NCBI RefSeq assembly: GCF_000234665.1
Contig: NC_018311.1
Location: forward strand, 372,001 to 436,000
Reading direction: 5' to 3'
Source of the DNA: Leishmania mexicana MHOM/GT/2001/U1103
Taxonomy: Eukaryota; Euglenozoa; Kinetoplastea; Trypanosomatida; Trypanosomatidae
Length of the DNA: 64,000 nucleotides
The position numbers and the translations under genes are program-made. Below are positions 31,293-44,200 of the stretch, in pieces (within the stretch, counting starts at the first letter, position 1; every line of letters begins with the position of its first letter). The notes below the pieces were generated by a model that had not been told where the DNA came from, made no database searches, and saw nothing but the letters and a program-made list of their open reading frames with translations.

Positions 31293-34200
31293 CCGCTGGA
31301 GAGGAACCAAAACGATGGCAGTGGGGGGTGGGGGTGGGCGACTGCGGTTCAGGGAAGCATGACGCGAGGAGTTGAACAGCGAGACTGAGCGGCCGGCGCT
31401 CTTGTTGTGCTCGCTTAAGCTTTTTTTTGCTGCTGTGGCTGTGGCTGCCTTATCTCCCCGTCGCCTCCCGCTCCCTCTCATAGGGCGGGCTCTCACGGAT
31501 GTGCTGTCTTATGCGACGCATGTGTGCTTGTAGGATTGCATGCTCTCTTCACTTCAATGTGCGCCCTCCCCCCTCTTTTTTCGCGGCTATAGGAGGAGGG
31601 TGTTTCCGTTGGGGAGGGGGGTGGGAGGGAGGACCGGTGGAATGGTGGTGCGGTGTGTGGTGTGTGAGGGGTGTCTGAGGTGGTTAAGGCGGGTCTTGTC
31701 CCTCTGCTGCTGTGGCGAGGTGTGCGTCCTTGTGCGGCCTCCTTGCCGCCGACCCTCTTACCCTGAGACACGCACACACGCGCACACATGCGCAGCGCCG
31801 CCTTCGCTGTTGCTTCGTTTCTTTTTTCGTTTTTTTTTCTTTCTCTGGCACTGCACAGATGCCGTCAACGCGCACACATGAAAGGCTGCACCGCCCGCAG
31901 AAGCTATCGCCAAGAAGAAAGAGAGAGAGCCGTCGAACACATGAGGCCTCCCCCCCCGCAGCGGGGAGGGGAGGCCTTGTATGGAGAATGTACCTTGCTT
32001 GCACCTTTCCCGGTTCTTCGACAGTTACCGTCGTCAGCAAGCCGTGCTCGTGCTCGTCGTTGCAGCTGCATTCAGCTCTGTGCTCTCCTTTTCTCTTCAC
32101 AGCACTTCCGGCGGCGCCCGTGGTGCTGATGATGGCGCCGACGACGGGCACCGCACCTCATCTCCTTCACCTTTCACCCTTTCTTCTCTTCTTCTCCCTC
32201 CCTTTTCTCGTTGCTTTCCCGCTGCCGCGCCTTCTCCTCCTTGTGTCATGGGATGACTGTGTGTTCTCGCAAAAAAAAAACTTGGCGATCTGCGCGTTGC
32301 TGTTGCTGTTGTTGCTGCTGCTGCTCACATCCACGCTGACCACCCTGCGGACTCGTACGCGCGCACTCCCTTCTCCCCCACCTCGCCGTTGTGGCTCCTC
32401 CTCGTATTGGGGCAGTCACGTTCCAGAGGACGTCCTCTCGTCAGCCTTTCTTTCTCTTCGTCTATTAGCCTCCTTTGATCCCTCTCTCCCCCCTTCTCCC
32501 CACCGCACCTCCGCCTATACCTTCTGTCTGCCTGTCGGTCGGTCGGTCTTTGTCTGGACACTGTCCCCCCTCCCCTTCTGTTAGCCGAGCGTCTCTCAAC
32601 GCTGCGTTTTGGCGGCCATCACACCTGTACTGCCGCCGAGCTATCCCCCTATCCCGCTTCGTTCTCCGGTGGTGTCGCGGGGACTTCTCGGAGATTCATC
32701 GACTTTTCCATTGCTCTCTCTCCACCCATTGGACCCCATTCCTGAGCCTGCTCCTTACCTTACCACCACCACCACCACCTCGCCGTCGCACGTCAAGGCC
32801 CCCCCTTCCCAGCTCACTTTTCCATAGCGACGCGCACCTGTCGCCCTTCTGGCACTCTGCCTGCCTCTACCTGCTTTCTTCCACGGCCGCACGCCCTCAC
32901 ACCGGCACGCGCACAGGCACACCCCCTCTGAAGAGACGCGATCGGCATTTTCGAGCGGACGCGCTCACCTTGACTTGCTTTTGTTTCGCGAATCTTTTCT
33001 CCGCACGTGTTGGGCCTCGTCTGCGCACGCGCACGCGAGAGGGGACACAAGCGGGAGAGGAACGCCACAGCGGCTACCCATCACCCACCGACTCTCTCTA
33101 TCACACACACACATACACACACACACACACCGGTACCACGCCACCCCCTCCCACTCTTCCCTCCTCCTAGCACTCCCCTTGGTATCCCCACGAGTGGCCC
33201 TCATTCACGTACCCCATCTTTCCCACCGCCGCCTCCCTCTTTACGCCCTTCCTCTCTTGTTGTCCGTCTCCGCTCACGCCCACGCCCACATACACACAGA
33301 GGGGGAGGAGGAGGCGACGAAGGGGAAAAAATACGTCGCCGTACCACGAGCACGTTACGTGGAGGAGAGGACGAGAACGAAAGAAAATACGGGCGAGGAG
33401 CGGAGGCGAAACCCAACAGAAGATCCACGGAAGGGGCACGAAGGAGGAAAAGGGGCAGGGGACTGCCCTCTCACACGTGTCCTGCACACACTCCACTATA
33501 CACGTAGCCGGCGCATTGTTGTAGAGTACCATCAAGCTGACGAGCGGTCGCAAGGCATCACTCGTATTGACCTCTCTCTCTGTGTCTGTGTGTGTGTGCG
33601 GCGCAAGTCTCTCGCGCCCCGCCTCTTTTTTCACTCCTCTCCCTCGTCCCTCGAGTCTTCAACTTGCCTCTTCGCCCCTCCCCCCACCAACCCCCCTAAC
33701 CGTCGGCGCGTTGGCTGTTCGGCACCAGCAGCAGGGGAACACCTCAAGGAGGGAAGGCGAAAGAGGGCAACCTTGGCGTAGGGGGGGTATCGTCTCTCTC
33801 CCTCTCTCTTTTTTTCTCACGCGTGAGTGATTCCGTTGCTGACCGCGCCCGCGGTAGCTGCAGCTCCGAGTTTACACGAGAGTCTGGCTACCTTCTGAGC
33901 CACATCCGCTAGCGCCAACCTCCCCCCTCCCTCACCGCTTTTTTTTGTCGTGTGTGAGTGCGCGTCTGCCCGTCAGTGCACGCGTCTCTGTGCACACATC
34001 TATCCCCCCATCCCTTTTTTCCTTCCCTCCCCCGGTTTCGCGTTTCACAGCCAAGCAAGCACGGAGCCCAGTACATGCTCATAGATAAACTCGTCTCTCA
34101 TCTTTCTGTGTGTCCCTGTCGCTGTTCTTTCTCTCTCCTCTCTTCCTGTTCTGTGTACCGCATCACTTTAGGTTTCGTTGGGTTTTTGTTCTTGTTGCCT

Positions 34201-35320
34201 CCGCTCCTTTATTTCGTCTACGTGTGGTCGTCTGCCCCTCTCCCTGGCTGTCGCTGTCTCCCTGCCCCTCGGTACGTGTCTCTAGCTCGGCTTTGAATAC
34301 ATACGCCTCGCCACCTCCCCTCTGCCCCTCTCTTCTGTTTTCTTATGTATGCCTGTGCTTGCGCGTTGTGGTCAAGTGTGACTCATCACCCCTCTTTTCT
34401 GTGTGTGTCCCCTTCCCTCGCCACCCCTCCCTCTCCCTCTCTGTGAGCCTCCCTGCAAGCGTCTATGTGCGTGGGCCTGCCACTTACGTGTTTTTTTTTT
34501 AGCTCTCCTCCCCTTCTCGTCGCCCGCTTCTCCCCCCCCCCCCTCCCCCCGTCTTGCTCTGGTCTCCTCCCCCCTTCCCCAGGTATTTCACTCGTGCATG
34601 TGTCTCGCTCTCTTTCTCTGTTTTTTTTTTTTACGACGCTTGCATCTCCGCTAAGCGCCCTTCCCTCCTCCCCTTCCTCTCTCTCTCTCTCTCTCAAACC
34701 CCCCCGCTCCATCTGGAAACCCCGCCAACACCCTCGCCGGCCGCCCGGCGCCTCCACGCTGTCTCCCTCTTCCCCTCTCTCCGCACGCGCGCCTGCTGTC
34801 TTCGGGTGGGTTGGGGGAGGGGAACTTCTGCCCTTTCGTTCGCATAACTCGTTTTTTCCCCCTTTTTTGTGGTCTGCCGCTTCGTTGGCGCTGAGCAGTT
34901 TTTAAGTGTCAACTTTTCTTTCCCGTTGCATCACTCTGCGTTTCACGTTGGCTCGCTCCTCTCTCGTTCGCTTTCTTTTGTCTACGCACGCCCTCTCTCT
35001 CTCCTTCTCTCTCCCTCCCCTCCCTCACACACACCGCCTCTCTTCTCTCTTCGCTTTCTTTGTTGTTCCCCTCCCCCCACCACACCACCACCACACACTC
35101 TCCCCCCCTCCGCTGACTGCGTCGTTACTCTTCTTCATTTTTGGGTGCGTTATTCTCTCTTTTATTGGCTAACCTGCCCTCCCTTTGCGCGCGTCTCTCT
35201 CCCCCCTCTCCCCCCTCTGCATGGGTGCGTGTGACCCCCTAACCCCCCCCCCCGCGTACTCGTTCACCTCCTCACCCGGCACCACCTCTCTTCGTTCCTT
35301 ACTTTGGCCTCCCCCTCCCC

Positions 35321-35370
35321 TCACACCCCCTCACACCCCCTCATACCCCCTCATACCCCCTCACACCCCC
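35321..35370. repeat. 10-base tandem repeat, TCACACCCCC type
   Basis: Five adjacent decamers of the form TCACACCCCC or TCATACCCCC, ending 90 bases before an assembly gap. Strong C-strand/G-strand asymmetry and repetition may have stopped sequencing or assembly here. Confidence 0.92.
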
Positions 35371-35460
35371 TCTCTTCCCCCCTCCTCGCCACGCCTTCTC
35401 TTCGCTCCTTTTTGCCTTTCCTGCCTCTTCTCTGAAGTCTCACGTGTCTCGTCTATCTGC

Positions 35461-35560
35461 NNNNNNNNNNNNNNNNNNNNNNNNNNNNNNNNNNNNNNNN
35501 NNNNNNNNNNNNNNNNNNNNNNNNNNNNNNNNNNNNNNNNNNNNNNNNNNNNNNNNNNNN
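35461..35560. other. Assembly gap (100 N) in intergenic DNA
   Basis: Exactly 100 N, a placeholder of unknown true size. The right edge resumes in C/T repeats. The two edges share no recognisable duplicated sequence, unlike the gap at 47098. Confidence 0.97.
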
Positions 35561-38500
35561 CCCCTCCCCTCCCCCTCCCCTCCCTCCTCCTCCCTTCGAC
35601 CTCATCTCTCTGTCTCTCTCACTCCACCCAACGGACATCCAGCGGCCATCACTGCCTCCATCTTCTTGTGACGTCTTTCTTTTCGACCGCACTTGCGCCA
35701 CTTCGCGACTTCCCCAGGAGGGTGCAGCAGCGACGCAAGAGTTACAGCGAGTGCACAAGGGCGCCCCGCGCTCCTCCCTTTCTCCCTCCTTGGCCTCCCC
35801 CCACCTCTTGCTCCGCCCATCCTTGCCGCGAAACACACGTGCACGCGTACGTACCCAGGCACACGTGAGCGCGTGTCGGGGAGGACGAGACCGCTGAGAG
35901 ACGCCACCACATTCGCTTTCCCTTCTTTTTCTTTTTTTTTTCGCCCTTGCTTCCTCTGGCTCGGCTCCCTTGCCTTCTACACGACATTGGCGTACCTGTG
36001 CTGCTGCTTCCCTCTTCCCGTTCATCTTGTTGTGTCTCCCCACGATTCCATACATCTTGCGCGCCCGCTCTCTCTCCCCCTGCGTGTCTCTCTCACGTCT
36101 TGCACTATACACACACCTGGGGCTCACCCGCGTGCCTGTTTCTGTGCGTCTGGCTGGTGCGTGTAGACTGCCGTGTCGCTGCGTTGGGGGTTTTACTTGC
36201 AGTCATCCCCCTCCCCCTCCATCACTCCCTCGTTTTCCCCTTCGCCCAGACTGTCTCCAAGCAACGGGAGCGGCGTCACGCCTCGTGACGCAACGACATC
36301 AACGCAAAAAAGGGGGCGTGCAAGGGAACGACGAAGAGCGGAGAGGAGTTGCACACGTGCCGCCGTCGCTACTTCCCACTCTCTCCTCACTCACTTACTC
36401 ACTCTCTCACTCTCACATACCTTTTCGCTTTCCGTGCCCCCTTCCCTCTCCCCCCTCTCTCCGCGCCGGTGTGCGTCGGTCTTCGCTTACCGCTTCGCCT
36501 TGAACATTTTTGTGTAGTCTTCCCTCAAAGGAGGTACTTTCTCTTTGTAACGTTCCCTCCTTTTTTTTGGGTGCGTGTGCGTGTGCCTGCATGGGTGTTT
36601 GAGTACTGCGGGAGCGACTCGCGGGCTTTTCGTTCCCTCCTCCTCCTCCTCCTTTTCTCTCTTCTCTCTGGGTTTTAGAGAGCTCTCTCTCTGTGTCTTT
36701 GGGTCTCTCTCTATCACATTTCGCTTCCTGTAGCCTTTACCCCCTTCCCCCTCCCCCCTACTCCACTCCACTCCACTCAACTCCCCTCCCCCTCTCACAC
36801 TTCCTTTTACTTCTCTTGCGTACTTCGTGCTCAACCCCGTCACCTTCGTTGTTTTTATTATTTGTTTTGTGTGCGTGTGTGTGTGTCTCTCTATCTTTCT
36901 CTCTCCCCTCCGCCCGTTTTTTCCTGTGCCTTCCTCGTCCTTTGATTCTTCTTCCTCCTCTTCCTCTGTCTTGGTCACCGCTTTCGAATTGGTCATCTCG
37001 CTAGACATCGCCGTCACCGTTGCCATCGTTACTCGCCCCTTTTTTTTTGCCTGCTGTGGTGTTGTTATCAAGCCTCGCGTTTCATCTCTCCCTCCTCCTC
37101 CTCCTCCTCCTCTCTCTCCTCCTCCCTCCTCGTTGCTGCTGTGCCTCCTCGCTCTGCTGCACTCGGGCGTGTGCGCAAAACACCCGCGCGCGCACACACA
37201 GACACACACGCACACTTGTCGCTAACCTTCGTTTTTTCGTGCTCGTAAACTATTTGGATCCTGCGCGCCCCCCTCTCCCCCTTTTCCTTCTCCACTCCCC
37301 GCCTCTCGTCAACCACAGCGTACCTATACATACGTGCACGCACTCTCCCCCTGCGCCGATCCGCACGCAAACGCGCACGGAACCATACGCGCGGCCAGCC
37401 CATACCGAACGAAGGGGCGAACAGGAGAGGCGAACGTTGCTCGCGCGTCCTACAGATACTTCACAGGCTTCTTATACACGTTAGACTTTTCTTTTTCTGC
37501 GGCTTCTCTTCCTCTCCTCTCACGGTTGCCGTCGCGGCGCCCTTCCCTTCCCTTCCGCGATTCTCCGTGCGACCCGCCGGCCTTCGTCGCCCATCGCTCT
37601 CTTTCTTGTTCTCCTCTAGATCTCGTGTGCTTCACTCCTCGTCTACTCCGCCGCTCCTCTAGCTTTTCCCTTCTTCACAGCCCTCCCCTCCCCTCCCCCC
37701 GGACACCCCTTCCCTTACGACAAGCCACCTCGTGCATCCTTCTTCGCCGTGTTGTTTCGCGGCCGACTCGTGCACACGAATTTCGTATTTACAAGGGATC
37801 TGCTGCTACACGTGCGTGCAACTGCCAGTGGAGCGATCATCCTCTCCCCTCCCTTGATCTCAGGCCTGTGTCCTCCTCCTTCTCCCTCTGTTTTTTTCCC
37901 CTTGTTCGTGTTTTCTGTGGTTGCCCCTTCTTCCGTCTGCCGGGTCATCCGTGCCGCAGGCGGTGCGTCTCCGCCCTCTTTTTGTGGTTGTATGCGCGAG
38001 CGGTCGTTGTTCTCTCTTATACACACACACATACACAAACACGAGAGAGAGAACCGTTTGTGTTTTCCCTTTACTCCTCCGCGCGCGCGTTGTCTTCGGG
38101 TCTCTCTCTCTGTCTCTGGTTGGGTGTACGATCGGGTAGCTGCGTGGGTGTTATTATTCTGGGTGTGGTTGTGGTGGTGGGAGGTCTGCGTCTTGGCCCT
38201 CCCCTCCCCCTCCCTCTATTAGCTTCTTCCTCGATTTCTTGTTGCCCACGGCCTTCTCACCTCAAACTCTGCCTCTGCCTTTTCCTTTCCATCGCCCCGC
38301 CCCTCCCCTTCTCAAATTCGCTGGTATTCATCGATAGAGGTGCATGCAAGGACAGTGACGCCTCTCTCTCTCCTTCTCTCTTGCTCCTTCTCCGCTCTCC
38401 GCTCGTGCGGTGGCGAGGATCCGCAGCATCCGCAACAGGGGGGGGGGTCAGCAAGCGTGTGTGCTCGAGGACGCTGTCTGGGCGGGGACGATCATCCCCC

Positions 38501-41159
38501 ACCGCCCTTTCTTTCCTTTTTCCCCCTTCCCCTTCCCCTCATTTTCCTTTTCTCCGTCTACCTCTTCTCGCAGGCGTAGATCCGCACTGGGCTTGCTTCG
38601 CTTTGTCCTCCCCCCGTCCCCTCCGCTCTTCCGTTTTGTCGATTGTGGTTTCCGTGCAGCCTTCCTTTCCGTGTCGTGTCGTGTCGTCTCTCTCTCTCGA
38701 TTTTCATTCGTCTAGCACAGACGCCTGTGCCATCGGGTGGTCTTTCTGGCCCTGGCGCTTTCCTCGTGTGCGTGCGTGTGCGGGTTTCGTTGGCGCTGAT
38801 CGCTGTCTTGTGGTTTGGCTCGGGGTGTGACGATCTCCTGACCGTCTGCCAGCGACTCTCTGCGCGGCTCTTCTCTGTCCCACTGCGGCCCCTCCCTTCC
38901 CCTCCCCATCCCTCCCTCTTGTGTTTTTTTGGTCTCTGCGTGTTGTGTCTGTGCGCGTGTATTACTTTCTCTGTTGCGTGCGCGGGTTTCCCTGTGTCTT
39001 GCATCGCTTCCCCGTCCCCACTCTTTCCACTTCATTGAGCCTCCGTTGCTTCCGTGCACGCCTGGGGCATCTACGCCTACGGGGGAGGGTCGCCTTCGCT
39101 CTCCCTCTCTCTCCCGCGCACTTCGTGACATCTTTCCGTGGTTTTAAAGCTCTTCTCTATTTTCGCTGTCCTTCTCCCCCTCCTCCTCGTCTCTCTCTCT
39201 GGTTGCGTAAGGGTTTCTTCAGTCGCAGCGCGGTTGCCCACGCGCACGCGCTCTCTCCTCTCTTCTTTTCTCGTTGTGTTTCTTCGGTAGTTTACTTGTT
39301 GCCCAGTCGACTCGTGCGGGTTCGCGTCTGAATTTTCGTAAAACAAAAACAAAAACGGGACGCATCGACGCAGTTGAAATACAGGGACGGACGGCACCCT
39401 CTGCCAGCCCCCGTGCTGCCGCTTTTCTGCCTGCCTGTCTGTCGGCCTTTCGGTGTGCAAGGGCTTCGTCTCCTCCCCCTCCTCTTTCTGTTTTTATTAT
39501 TATTATTATTATCTGTTTGCTTGCTTCCTCGTGTGTGCTCTCGTGTTGTTGTTTGGTATCTTCTCCCCCTCCCTCCTCCCTCCCACACACGCGCACCCTT
39601 TCTGGTTGTGAGTGGGCGTGTTCGTGTGGGGTATCTTTCCTTTCCCCTCCGCAACGCGTGCGTTCCGCTGCATTGCCACGGATCTCGTCAAGCGCAGCGC
39701 TTCATTCTATCGCATTCCCGCCTCCCCCCGTTGCCCTTTCCCAGCCGTCCTTTCACCGCCTCCACCTCCCTCGCTCTCCATTTTTTCTTTGCCTTGTCTT
39801 TTCCGTGCCGCCCCGTGTGCCGCTGCCCCGCTGTGTTGTCTTTCTGCATCTTTCATAGTCGCCCCGTCTGCCGTTCCTTCTTGCCTCCTCCTCCTCTCCA
39901 CACACACACATACCCTATACGCGCCGTCTCTGCGCTCTCCTCCTCTTTCCCCCACTGCCTCTCTCCATTACCGCCTCCTTTGGACTTTTTCTTTCCGTCT
40001 GCTTCGCTTACCGGCGTCGATTTCCCTTGCCCGTGCCATCCTTGATCTCCGTCTCCCTCACCCTTTTACGTTTCTCGCGCAAGTATCGCTGTGTGTTGTC
40101 TGTGCCTGTATGTGTCACAGTAACGGCGCCTGCGTACGAATCCCTTCCCTGTTCTTTTTTTTCCTGTCTGCCTGTCTTCTCAGTCTTCTCTCGTTTTTGT
40201 GTCGTGCCCATTGACGCTCTCCCCTCCCCTTCCACCGCGCGCGCGCTCTCTGTCTGTCCGTAACTTGGGCTTCCTCCTCCTCCTCTTCCCGTCTGTTGGT
40301 GCGCTTGTTTTTCTTTTACTGGCTTGAGTCTGGCAGAGGACACACAACGGTGTGTGTCGTGGGTCGTGTGCTCTCGTTGTTTGGGCCATCTCATCCGCGG
40401 GATCTGTTATTCGTTTTCTCTCCCCTCTCTGCACTGGCGCGTGTGCCTGTGCGTGGTTGTCTCTCCCGCCCTCCCGTGCTTCTTCTTGCGGTTCGTCGCC
40501 GGCGTCTCTGCCCTTGAGCCTCTTTCTCTGTTTTCCTCGGCTTTTCAGCGCTGAGCTGCCAACAATTCTCCGAACCACGCACGCACGCACGCACCGAAGC
40601 CGACGCCATCGGGCACATACACGCCCTCCTCCCGTTCGACATCCTCCCTCATCATCTTTTCGTGGTTATCTTTGTAGTACCATCACTTTCTGGCCTTGTC
40701 TATCTATATCTCTCGTTCTCTTCCCCTCTCGCTCTTCGCTTCTGTGGAGGTCCGCAGAAGCGGCAGAGTCGTCACCCAGTGCGCGACTCAGCAGTGGGGT
40801 ATAAGCCCCCTCCTCCTGCTCCTCCTCTTCCCCCTCCCCCACGCCCTCTGTTGCTCCTCAACGAGCCTTTGAAAGGGTTGCCTGACGTGCGCTCGCCGTC
40901 ACCTCGTTCTTTCTTCTTCCTGTTCGTGTGTGTGTGTTCTGTGTCTGCGTGTCTGGGTGGCCTGAACCCGTTTCTCTCGGCGCTTGCACCTCCCCCATCT
41001 CCCCATCTCCCATCTCCCATCCCTCACCTGCCGATCGCGATTCCTCGCCGCCTCTCGGTCTCGGTCTTCACTTTTCTCTTGCCGCACTTGCGGGCGGTTT
41101 CGTTACAAGGTGCGTGCGTGTCTGCACCTCTGCGGGTCTTTGCTCTCCCCCCCTCCTCC

Positions 41160-41200
41160 TCCTTCTCCTTATCATTTCTGGCTCTTCCTCTCCTTCCTAG
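41160..41200 (+). promoter_or_regulatory. Predicted trans-splice acceptor
   Basis: A C/T-rich tract ends in CCTTCCTAG, with the AG at 41199-41200, only 21 bases before the ATG of the Gln-rich protein gene. This is a good spliced-leader addition site by pattern, and it fixes the ATG at 41222 as the first available start. Confidence 0.5.
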
Positions 41201-41221
41201 CGCACTTGAGAGGGCCGCGTC

Positions 41222-44200
41222 ATGTACACCGTTTCGTCCGATGCGGCGGAGGAGTCAGCCACCGCGTTCGAATGGCGCGTGTGGGGCTCTGACTCGAGCG
41301 CTTCCACTCCTGTGATGCCGCTCGGCGGCGTCAGAGACGCCTCACTGCGCTCCACGACGGCAGCGACCACGTCGGTCGCGTCGTTCTGGGGCGACTCTCG
41401 TGATGATCGAGGTGCCGCCGCCGCCGCCTCCACGAAGTCGCTGTCAACGTTTTCGACGACCTCTGCGTTGGCGCCGCTGGCTTCTTCCGCCTCCTCGTGG
41501 TCGTCGGTGACGGTGGCGAACAACACGCGTGGCACCAGCAACGCCGCATGCAAGGGCACACGCGCCCCCAGTGGTGCGACCACGCCAGCTGGACTGGTGG
41601 CGCTCAGCAGCGAGGGTAAGCGCACACCTTCGCAGAAGTCATCGGCCGTGTCGGCAGACCTCAGCAGTCACTCGGAGCACCTCAACCGCGGCATTGGGGG
41701 CGGCGCTGGCATTGACACATTCAAGTACACAGCCGCGTCGTTGGCGGTGGAGCCGCCGGATTCAACGATGCCCACCGCTCTTCGCGACAGCGACGACGGA
41801 GACGACGACGCTTTCGATATCATCAAGGAGAGCATCAAGCGCCAGCTCGTCAGCATCGAAGAGGATGAGCTCGTCAGTGAGACGACGGACGGCAACTTAG
41901 CGACCGCTTTACGGCAGACACTTCAGTCACAGCCACAGCCACAGCCGCAACAGCATCGTTACTTGACAGTGCAGCCGCGGGGCGGCGCCGTCAGCGAGGC
42001 TGCCGGTGCGCGTCGGAGTGGCGGCGATGATCGCATGATTCACATCACAAGCGCTGCTGTACCACCTGCTCCTCGGTCGGCTGCTGCAGCTGCTGCCGCT
42101 CGGCGAGGGGAGAGAACAACGATCCGCTGCTCTTCTTCGCCCGTGTCGGTCGTGGAGCAGCTCGCTGCCATCAGCATTGGCCAGTCATCCGTGTCCAAGG
42201 CAAGTGTGCCTCTCACCACTGCAAGCGGTAGCGACGCGACGGGCTTTCGCTCGAAGCCACCGCTATCGCAGCCAGAGTCTCCCCAGGCACCCGCTCAGAA
42301 GGCTGCGCAACGGACATCCCAGCGGTCTTCTGAGCCACCGCCGCCGCAGCATCACGAACCGCATCAGCAAAGAGCTCCGGCTATGGTGTACCCGCTCAAC
42401 GCTACGGCGTCACGTGCGACGCTGTTTGAGCAACAGCGCCAGCCCTCAGCCAGCGGCGTCGGCGGCACGGCCTGCGACGCGAGCCCTCGCGCTGAGTCGA
42501 GCATCCATGCCGGCGGCCTACGCATCCCACTTTCAACCTCCGGTGCTCGTTCGATGGGCGACAGAAGCGGGTCTGGCGAAATCGCCGCCGTGCAAATCTT
42601 CCCCGAGGCCGCAAGTCGTACCCCCTCTCACATGGACCCGAGCCGCGACATCGGCAGTGGCGCGGCGATGGCGACGGCAGCCGAGAGGTCCTCGACAACG
42701 TCAACGACGGCCTCATCGTCCTCGACGTCGACAACGCTGCAGAGCGGCCGTTTCTCCTCTGAGCACTCGTCGTCGTCCAAGGAGGAGCTAGCCAGTTCAG
42801 GCCACCACTCTCAGCAGTATCCCCGTCAGCTTCACTCAGGTTCGTCCGTGGCGCAGCTTAGACACGGCCGGCGTCCGCATCAACCCGAAATCCCGGCACT
42901 GGAGCTGGCGGGCTTACAGGCGCAACGTCCCGCGAATAGCCAGCAGGAGTGTCTTCAGCATAAAGACACACAGCAGCGGCAGCAGCAAGAGCAACCGTCA
43001 GTGCCGCCGCCGCTTACATCCCCACCACCACCACCACCGCAACAGCAGCCGCAGCAGCCGCAGCAGCGTGTGCAGGCCTCGTCGATGATGCCGTTTCAGG
43101 GTGGCCCAAGGTTCCCCAACTTGCCACCACACCTCCAGCCACAGCCGCTCACGCAGGCGCAGCAGCCATCCAATCTTCCGCACCTGCTGCCGCAGACACA
43201 GCCCCAACAGTCCCAGCAACAGCAGCTTGGAGTGTCTGTATCGTCTCCTTCAGCGGCCATGATGCCTGGCAAGATCTACGCCGCCACTCCGCATGGCCGG
43301 CTGATCTTACTCACCCCTGACGGCGTACGAGCGCCACAGGTGCAGCCGCCTCCGCACTCAATGCCTCCACCACCGCCACCGCCTCCGCCACCGCCGTCGA
43401 CCGCCACCAGCTCCGCGCTCACCGGCAACTATGTCACCGCCAGCAACTACTCTGCTCTCTTCTGCCGCAACAACCCACTGCACTCTATGCGTTACCCCGG
43501 CTCTCAGTCCGAGAGCGCGGGGCGGCTGACGGGTGAGGCGAGTCGTCCCAAGGATGAGAAGGGCACCGCGGCGACCCTCTCCAGCAACGCAGAGCGTTCA
43601 AGCACCCAGGTGTCCACTACGACTGTCAGCTCTGCAGCATCAGAGAAGGATGCGCCGGCCAGCCTCAACGCAGGACAGAGCCACGACGACGCTGCGGTGA
43701 ACCACGCCGAGGCCCGTGTCTCTGTGGCCCCTGCAGTGGCCACTGCTGGCAGCGCGAGTGCCGAAGCACCCCCTATCACGGCCGCCCGTTCAGCTGCTGG
43801 GACTGGTGCATCGGCGCCAACAGGCAGCGGCATCAGCAGTGCGGCAGCGTCTGCGGGTTGTGACAGCCAACTCCCCACGGCCTGTGTAGCGCCGCTTCTC
43901 GTCCGCAGCTCCCAGGGCGCCTCCGCTGCTGAGCTTGTGCAGCGTCTCGGCAGCCACCCCAGCAGCAGCAGCAGCGTGAATGGGGGTGGCCGGTCCCTGC
44001 AGCTGCCAACGTTCCCGACACGCGAGGACATCAGCACCGCCTCGTCCGCGGGTGGCGCCCACCACCCGAACCGCAACACAGCTCTGGTTTCAACATCGTC
44101 TGGGAACGGCGCCGTGATGTCGTCTCTCTCGAGAGCGCAACCGACGCTCGTTGATTCTGACCGAAAAATTGGTCTGAGCGTAACGAATACTCTGGCGCTG

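Larger units (their letters stand above)
31293..41221. other. 9.9-kb gene-free pyrimidine-rich interval
   Basis: No coding region I can support. Open frames, the longest 498 codons at 37334-38830, translate into Ser/Leu/Pro/Arg-rich peptides with no motif and simply reflect the C/T bias of the + strand. The interval contains a 100-N gap, a 10-base tandem repeat beside that gap, an ATT repeat (39495-39513), and homopolymer tracts. It lies between two + strand genes, so it is not a strand-switch region. It probably comprises a long PEX4 3' UTR and untranscribed or untranslated spacer, and a gene may be hidden in the gap. Confidence 0.65.

Noticed and set aside
35237..35253. CCCTAACCCC stretch resembling telomeric repeat
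   Set aside because: Single occurrence without tandem units, inside a C/T-rich spacer.
37334..38830. 498-codon + frame in the gene-free interval
   Set aside because: Ser/Leu/Pro/Arg-rich translation of a C/T-biased sequence, without domains or gene-like codon use; similar frames occur in every spacer.
31293..41221. tRNA or other structured RNA genes in the long interval
   Set aside because: I looked for T-loop-like motifs and found none convincing by eye; a covariance-model scan would be needed to decide.
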